Made by a program: the position numbers and the translations under genes
In this document: positions 28,039-32,334 of the stretch, piece after piece
How the letters are laid out: the number at the start of each line of letters is the position of its first letter
How positions within the stretch are numbered: position 1 is the first letter of the stretch
The notes under the pieces: generated by a model
What the model was told of the DNA's origin: nothing
The model's input: only the letters and a program-made list of their open reading frames with translations
Database searches by the model: none
Assembly (NCBI GenBank): GCA_021789435.1
Contig: JAJYJO010000022.1
Span: 1-32,334, forward strand
From: Chloroflexota bacterium
GTDB lineage: Bacteria > Chloroflexota > Limnocylindria > Limnocylindrales > CSP1-4
Direction: 5' to 3'
DNA: 32,334 nucleotides

Positions 28039-28044
28039 AGTCTA
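28039..28044 (-). promoter_or_regulatory. Candidate -10 (TAGACT) for plsY
   Basis: GCTAGACT on the minus strand, about 66 nt before the ATG at 27972. It agrees with the TAnnnT pattern and, like dhaK, precedes a gene that does have a Shine-Dalgarno. Confidence 0.4.
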
Positions 28045-28081
28045 GCATGCGCTCCCACGGCCCCCGCCCGGGCGGACTCGG

Positions 28082-28110
28082 TTGCGCCCCCCGCGGGGCG
28101 GCCGTACCAT
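28082..28110 (+). promoter_or_regulatory. Promoter candidate for the 2-oxoacid dehydrogenase operon
   Basis: TTGCGC (28082-28087) and TACCAT (28105-28110) are separated by exactly 17 nt, the best -35/-10 pair in the window. The RNA would start near 28117, at the edge of a 13-bp palindrome, about 145 nt before lpdA. Confidence 0.5.
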
Positions 28111-28117
28111 CCGGCGC

Positions 28118-28130
28118 GTGAGCGGCTCAC
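28118..28130. promoter_or_regulatory. Palindrome GTGAGC-G-GCTCAC at the predicted lpdA RNA start
   Basis: A perfect 6-bp inverted repeat around one base, starting about 8 nt after the TACCAT -10. Its position at the transcription start suits a repressor site for the dehydrogenase operon. The regulator is unknown and not in the window. Confidence 0.5.
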
Positions 28131-28262
28131 TCGGTCCCGGCGTCCCCCGGAGCCCGTACGCCCGAGCCATGCTCGGCCCCGGAACGGCCCGTCCGCGGCG
28201 AGCCGCCTCCCGCCGGCCGCGCGGGCCGTTCCCGGACAGCACCGTTGAGGATCGCTGAACCC

Positions 28263-29702
28263 ATGGCTGTCGGCTCCAGCAACTCGTTCGACCTGGTCGT
28301 CCTGGGCGGCGGGATGGGCGGCTACGCGGCCGCCTTCCGCGGCTCGCAGCTCGGCCTCAAGGTGGCCCTGGTAGAGGCGGACAAGATCGGCGGGACGTGC
28401 CTCCACCGGGGCTGCATCCCGACCAAGGCCCTGATCGAGTCGGCGGAGTTCTACGCCCGGCTCAAGAAGGCCCGCGAGTTCGGGGTCACGCTGTCCGGTG
28501 AAGCCACCGTCGACTATGCGCAGATGGCCCGCCGGCGCGACCAGGTCGTCCGGCGCATGTGGTCGGGCCTCAAGTCCCTCGTCGCCAAGAACCACGTCGA
28601 GTACGTCGCCGGCCGGGGACGGCTCGAGGGCCCGGGCCGGGTCCGCGTCGTCCTCGACGGCGACGACGCGCAGCCCGGGGCGGGCGGCGAGCGACTGCTC
28701 GAGGCGACCGACGTGATCCTGGCCACCGGGAGCCGGGTCAAGAGCCTGCCCGGCCTGGTCTCCGACGGGCAGCGGATCGTGACCAGCGACGACGTCCTGA
28801 AGGCCGACCGGATGCCGGCCAGCATCATCGTCGTCGGCGCCGGGGCGGTCGGTGTCGAGTTCGCATCCATGTACCACGACCTGGGGGCGACCGTCACCCT
28901 GCTCGAGTACCTGCCGGCCATCGTGCCCCTGGAGGACCGCGACGTCTCCAGGGAGCTCGAGCGCAGCTTCACCCGCCGCGGCATCCGGGTCGTGACCCGG
29001 GCCCGCTTCGACCCGGCGGCCGTCGCCGTCGAGGACGACGGCGTCTGCCTGGTCGTCGGCCCCGAGGGCGGCGAGGCGGGAGAGCTGCGGGCGGAGCAAC
29101 TCCTGGTGGCGACCGGCCGGGCGGCCAACGTCGAGGAGATCGGCCTCGAGACGACCCGCGTGGAGGTCGAGCGGGGCTTCGTCAAGGTGGACGACCACCT
29201 CCGCACGAAGGAGGCCCACGTCTACGCCATCGGTGACCTCGTCGGCGGGCTCATGCTGGCCCACACCGCCGCCCACGAGGGGATCGTGGCGGCCCACACG
29301 ATCGCCGGCGAGCCGATCGAGGGGATCGACTACGACGCCCAGCCGCGGGCCACCTTCTGCCACCCGCAGGTGGCCTCGGTCGGCCTGACCGAGCAGGAGT
29401 GCGAGGCGCGCGGCCTCCGCACGAAGATCGGCGTGATGCCCTTCCAGGCGGTGGGCAAGGCCATCATCGGCGGCGACTACGAAGGCTTCGCCAAGGTGAT
29501 CGGCGATGCCGAGAGCGGCGACACCCTCGGCGTCCACCTGGTCGGGCCGCATGTGACGGACCTGATCGCGGAGGCCTCTCTCGGCGCGCTCCTGGGCGCC
29601 ACGCCGTGGGAGATCGCCATGGCGACCCATCCCCACCCGAGCCTGGCTGAAGCGATCGGCGAGGCGGCCATGGCCGTCGACGGGCGGTCCATCCACATCT
29701 GA
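28263..29702 (+). CDS. lpdA: Dihydrolipoyl dehydrogenase (E3)
   Basis: A 479-residue flavoprotein disulfide reductase. FAD motif VVLGGGMGGYAAAFRGSQLG (12-31), redox disulfide GGTCLHRGC (Cys46, Cys51), NAD motif IIVVGAGAVGVEFASMYHDLG, second FAD motif VYAIGDLVGG, and the dimer-partner His458-Glu463 pair in HPHPSLAEAI. It reoxidises dihydrolipoyl groups on E2 and makes NADH. ATG 28263 was chosen by the distance to the FAD fold; a TTG at 28245 is in frame. A GAGGAT is somewhat far upstream (about 12 nt). First gene of an E3-E1alpha-E1beta-E2 row. Confidence 0.96.
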   Translation: MAVGSSNSFDLVVLGGGMGGYAAAFRGSQLGLKVALVEADKIGGTCLHRGCIPTKALIESAEFYARLKKAREFGVTLSGEATVDYAQMARRRDQVVRRMWSGLKSLVAKNHVEYVAGRGRLEGPGRVRVVLDGDDAQPGAGGERLLEATDVILATGSRVKSLPGLVSDGQRIVTSDDVLKADRMPASIIVVGAGAVGVEFASMYHDLGATVTLLEYLPAIVPLEDRDVSRELERSFTRRGIRVVTRARFDPAAVAVEDDGVCLVVGPEGGEAGELRAEQLLVATGRAANVEEIGLETTRVEVERGFVKVDDHLRTKEAHVYAIGDLVGGLMLAHTAAHEGIVAAHTIAGEPIEGIDYDAQPRATFCHPQVASVGLTEQECEARGLRTKIGVMPFQAVGKAIIGGDYEGFAKVIGDAESGDTLGVHLVGPHVTDLIAEASLGALLGATPWEIAMATHPHPSLAEAIGEAAMAVDGRSIHI

Positions 29703-29742
29703 CCGGGCCGCCCGGCCCGCCACGACGGAGACGTCCCTGACG

Positions 29743-30777
29743 ATGACGACGACGACGACGAGCGAGACCGGCGGCCCGGCCGGCAGCCTGGCGAGATCCC
29801 TGGGCCTGACCGACGAGGACCTGGTCGCCATGTACCGTCGGCTCGCCCTGGCCCGGGCGATCGACGAACGGATGTGGGTCCTGAACCGAGCCGGTCGCGT
29901 CCCCTTTGTCATCAGCGGCCAGGGCCACGAAGGCGCCCAGGTCGGCATCGTCTCCAACCTGCGCCCCGGCTTCGACTGGCTGGTGCCGTTCTACCGCTCC
30001 GTCGCCGGCGTGCTCACCTTCGGCATGAGCGCCCGCGAGATCATGCTGGCCCAGTACGCCAAGGCACCGGACCCGTCCTCGGGCGGCCGCCAGATGCCCG
30101 GCCACTACGGGTCGGCGGCACACAACATCCTCTCGACCAGCTCGCCCGTCGCGACCCAGCTCCTGCACGCGGTCGGCATCGGCCTGGCGGCCAGGATCCG
30201 GCGAACCGGCCAGGTGGTGGTGACGGCGCTCGGCGAGGGGGCCTCCAACCAGGGCGACTTCCACGAGGGCCTCAACTTCGCCGGGCTGCATCACCTGCCG
30301 GTGGTGACGGTGATCGAGAACAACGGCTGGGCGATCAGCGTCCCGGCCGCCAAACAGGCCCCGATCGTCGACTTCGCGGAGCGGGCCGCCGGCTACGGCA
30401 TGCCCGGCGTCGTGGTCGACGGCGCGGACGTGATCGGCTGCTGGCGGGTCGGCCACGAGGCCGTCGAGCGAGCCCGGCGGGGCGAGGGCCCGACCCTGAT
30501 CGAGGCCAAGGTGACCCGCCTGACGGCCCACTCGTCGGACGACCAGCAGACGAAGTACCGCACCGCGGAGGAGCTGGAGCGGGAGCGCCTGCGCGACCCG
30601 CTGCCGTGCTTTCGCGAGCAGCTCCTGGAGGCGAGCGTCCTGACCCCCGAGGGCGTGGCCGCCATCGCGACCGAGATCGCCGCCGAGGTGAACGACGCGA
30701 CGGAGTGGGCCGAGCAGCAGCCGGACCCGACCGTCGCGTCGGCGACCTGGTACGTCTACGCGGAGGACCGTCCCTGA
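29743..30777 (+). CDS. 2-oxoacid dehydrogenase E1 component, alpha subunit
   Basis: 344 residues. The thiamine diphosphate motif runs from GEGASNQGDFHEGLNFAGLHHLPVVTVIENN (about 164-195) to GWAISVP. ISGQGHEGAQVG near residue 58, the RQMPGHYGSAAHN segment and the phosphorylation-loop-like RLTAHSSDDQQTKYR are typical of branched-chain 2-oxoacid and pyruvate dehydrogenase E1alpha. The FHEGLNFA and AHSSDDQ features lean towards the branched-chain type, so substrate (pyruvate or branched-chain 2-oxoacids) is undecided. ATG 29743 follows the lpdA stop by 40 bp with CGGAG upstream. The stop overlaps the E1beta start by 1 nt (TGATG). Confidence 0.94.
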   Translation: MTTTTTSETGGPAGSLARSLGLTDEDLVAMYRRLALARAIDERMWVLNRAGRVPFVISGQGHEGAQVGIVSNLRPGFDWLVPFYRSVAGVLTFGMSAREIMLAQYAKAPDPSSGGRQMPGHYGSAAHNILSTSSPVATQLLHAVGIGLAARIRRTGQVVVTALGEGASNQGDFHEGLNFAGLHHLPVVTVIENNGWAISVPAAKQAPIVDFAERAAGYGMPGVVVDGADVIGCWRVGHEAVERARRGEGPTLIEAKVTRLTAHSSDDQQTKYRTAEELERERLRDPLPCFREQLLEASVLTPEGVAAIATEIAAEVNDATEWAEQQPDPTVASATWYVYAEDRP

Positions 30778-31760
30778 TGGCCACCCGGACCTTCATCGAG
30801 GCGATCCGCGAGGGCCTCCGGGAGGAGATGCGGCGCGACGCCAGCACGATCGTGCTCGGCGAGGACGTGGGCGTGAAGGGCGGCGTCTTTCTGGCGACTG
30901 ACGGGCTCTTCGCCGAGTTCGGCGAGGAGCGCGTCATCGACACGCCCCTGACGGAGTCGCTGATCGTCGGGGCCAGCATCGGCGCCGCCGTCAACGGCCT
31001 GCGGCCGATCGCCGAGATCCAGTTCGCCGACTTCATCCTGCCGGCCTTCAACCAGATCGTCTCCGAGGCCGCCCGGATGCGCTACCGCTCCAACAATGCC
31101 TTCGGCTGTCCCATCACGATCCGGGCCCCCTTCGGCGGCGGCGTCCACGGCGCCCTCTACCACAGCCAGTCGATGGAGGCCTTCTTCACCCATGTCCCCG
31201 GCCTCAAGGTGGTGGTGCCGTCGACCCCGTACGATGCCAAGGGGCTGCTGCGGAGCGCGATCCGCGACGAGGATCCGGTCCTCTTCTTCGAGCACAAGAA
31301 GATGTACCGCAGCGTCCGCGGCGACGTCCCGGACGGCGAGTACACCGTCCCGCTGGGCCAGGCGGCCGTGACGCGGGCCGGCTCGCAGGTGACGGTGATC
31401 GCCTACGGCCTGATGGCCCACTACGCGCTGGCGGCGGCCGACCGGGTCGACGAGGACGGGATCAGCGTCGAGGTGATCGACATCCGGACGCTGCGGCCGC
31501 TCGATCGCCGGACGATCCTCGACTCGGTCCGCAAGACGGGCAAGTGCCTGGTGGTCTACGAGGACAACAAGTTCGGCGGCTACGGGGCGGAGATCGCGGC
31601 CATCGTGGCCGAGGAGGCTTTCGATTACCTCGACGGGCCGGTCATGCGGGCGGCCGGGCCGGACGTGCCGGGGGTGCCCTACAACCATGTCCTGGAGGAC
31701 TGGTTCATGCTCGACCCGGAGCGGATCGCCGAGGCGATCCGGACGCTGGCGGCCTACTGA
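30777..31760 (+). CDS. 2-oxoacid dehydrogenase E1 component, beta subunit
   Basis: 327 residues. The N-terminal pyrimidine-binding domain has VLGEDVGVKGGVFLATDGL (27-45), RVIDTPLTESLIVGASIGAA and PIAEIQFADFILPAFNQIVSEAARMRYRS. The C-terminal transketolase-like domain has VIDIRTLRPLDRRTILDSV and VVYEDNKFGGYGAEIAA. It pairs with E1alpha to form the alpha2beta2 decarboxylase that transfers the acyl group to lipoyl-E2. The 1-nt overlap with E1alpha shows tight translational coupling. A hairpin and a 241-bp spacer follow before the E2 gene. Confidence 0.95.
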   Translation: MATRTFIEAIREGLREEMRRDASTIVLGEDVGVKGGVFLATDGLFAEFGEERVIDTPLTESLIVGASIGAAVNGLRPIAEIQFADFILPAFNQIVSEAARMRYRSNNAFGCPITIRAPFGGGVHGALYHSQSMEAFFTHVPGLKVVVPSTPYDAKGLLRSAIRDEDPVLFFEHKKMYRSVRGDVPDGEYTVPLGQAAVTRAGSQVTVIAYGLMAHYALAAADRVDEDGISVEVIDIRTLRPLDRRTILDSVRKTGKCLVVYEDNKFGGYGAEIAAIVAEEAFDYLDGPVMRAAGPDVPGVPYNHVLEDWFMLDPERIAEAIRTLAAY

Positions 31761-31842
31761 GGTCCGCCCGGAGGGTCGCCCCGCTCGGCCCCTGCTCGCC
31801 GGCACCCGGCCGCCATGCCCGGTGTCGCACGCGTTGCCGGGT

Positions 31843-31861
31843 CTCGCGCCGCAGGCGCGAG
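31843..31861 (+). terminator. Hairpin after E1beta, partial terminator or attenuator
   Basis: CTCGCGCC, a 3-nt GCA loop and GGCGCGAG form a perfect 8-bp stem, with GGG and CCC able to extend it around a bulged T. No T-tract follows. Its place between E1beta and E2 could lower E2 transcription or mark an RNA-processing site. Confidence 0.5.
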
Positions 31862-31900
31862 CCCGTCTCGACCGGCCGCTCTCGACCGATGCGGCGCGGA

Positions 31901-31919
31901 TGGGCCAAACTAGGGCCCA
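31901..31919. other. Inverted repeat TGGGCC-N7-GGCCCA upstream of E2
   Basis: 6-bp arms around AAACTAG. The only AT-rich spot in this spacer is inside it, and TAGGGC is a poor -10. It may be a promoter-operator for E2 or a second hairpin. The rest of 31761-32001 shows no gene. Confidence 0.3.
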
Positions 31920-32001
31920 CAGTGGTCTGCCCGGCGCGCCCCGCGCCCTGCCCGAAGTCTCTGCACGGCCCGCCGTGCCGTCCCCCGAGGAGGATCCATC
32001 C

Positions 32002-32334
32002 GTGGCCAAGGTGACGATGCCCCAGCTGGGCGAGAGCGTGGCCGAGGGCACGATCGGCAAGTGGCTCAAGAAGCCCGGCGACCCGGTCGCCAAGTACGAG
32101 CCGCTGCTGGAGGTGATCACCGACAAGGTCAACGCGGAGGTCCCGTCGCCGTTCGAGGGGACTCTCCGCGAGATCCTGGTCGAGGAGGGCCAGACGGTCC
32201 CCAACAACGCGGAGATCGCGGTGATCGAGACGGCCGATGACGCGGCCGGCGCCCCGGCTGCCACGCCAGCGGCAACCGCCGCCGCGGCCACGGCCGGAGC
32301 GGCCCCGGCGCCGCAGGCTCCGGCGCCCGCCCTC
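32002..32334 (+). CDS. 2-oxoacid dehydrogenase E2 acyltransferase, N-terminal part (cut by window end)
   Basis: 111 codons are visible, still open at the edge. The lipoyl domain MAKVTMPQLGESVAEGTIGKWLKKPGDPVAKYEPLLEVITDKVNAEVPSPFEGTLREI carries the lipoylated Lys42 in TDKVNAEV. An Ala/Pro-rich flexible linker begins at about residue 82. The GESVAEGTI and ITDKVNAEVPSP forms are those of 2-oxoglutarate, branched-chain and broad-range E2 proteins. The peripheral-subunit and catalytic domains lie outside. GTG 32002 has GAGGAGGA 7-8 nt upstream. Confidence 0.94.
   Translation, partial: MAKVTMPQLGESVAEGTIGKWLKKPGDPVAKYEPLLEVITDKVNAEVPSPFEGTLREILVEEGQTVPNNAEIAVIETADDAAGAPAATPAATAAAATAGAAPAPQAPAPAL

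Noticed and set aside
1-32334. CRISPR array, prophage, toxin-antitoxin or biosynthetic gene cluster
   Set aside because: No spaced repeats, phage structural genes, small paired genes or large synthases were seen. The repeats at 19.3 kb are only three and unevenly spaced.

Overview
The window is about 32 kb of very G+C-rich bacterial DNA. Third codon positions are almost all G or C, GTG and TTG starts are common, and genes are tightly packed. Gene content fits a free-living heterotroph from a high-GC phylum. A Chloroflexota lineage such as Limnocylindria, or an actinobacterium-like lineage, is my best guess from style only; there is no rRNA or ribosomal protein to anchor it. I found no tRNA, rRNA, CRISPR array or prophage. 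The only mobile-element trace is the first 11 codons of an IS110-type transposase at the left edge.

Layout. 0-1.7 kb: IS110 fragment, then a plus-strand row DUF302 - glutaredoxin - GroES-like Cpn10 - small membrane protein with a CPLC motif. 1.7-3.1 kb: orphan sensor histidine kinase (minus). 3.4-5.5 kb: dhaK-dhaL-dhaM, the PEP-dependent dihydroxyacetone kinase. 5.6-13.4 kb: mostly single-gene units (S49 peptidase, GH15 glucoamylase-like enzyme, AlkA, HAD phosphatase, an unknown protein, a DCC thiol protein, MutY). 13.5-19.3 kb: PEP carboxylase, then NAD(P)H-hydrate epimerase - tiny membrane protein - glycerol kinase. 19.3-19.8 kb: a 512-bp gene-free region with three copies of a 20-bp dyad. 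19.8-26.7 kb: ptsH-ptsI-glpA-glpB-glpC, one tight operon. 26.8-28 kb: zinc-ribbon protein and PlsY, converging on a strong terminator. 28.2 kb to the end: 2-oxoacid dehydrogenase genes (E3, E1alpha, E1beta and a cut-off E2).

How it fits together. Glycerol and dihydroxyacetone metabolism dominates. GlpK makes glycerol-3-phosphate, GlpABC oxidises it to DHAP and passes electrons to the membrane, and PlsY diverts it to phospholipid. DhaKLM phosphorylates dihydroxyacetone using phosphate from PEP by way of EI and HPr. DhaM here is only the EIIA-like domain, so it needs separate HPr and EI. Those two genes sit about 14 kb away, in the same operon as glpABC, and no sugar EII component is visible. 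PEP carboxylase and the E1-E2-E3 complex process the PEP and 2-oxoacids that result.

Two regulatory patterns stand out. First, most single-gene units have a TAnnnT hexamer (TACGCT, TACGAT, TAGCAT or TAGGCT) 6-10 nt before the start codon and no Shine-Dalgarno, which suggests leaderless mRNAs. Second, the repeated dyad CTATGCG-N6-CGCATAG occurs three times between glpK and ptsH, and looks like an operator set (or, less likely, recombination sites) for the glycerol/PTS operon.
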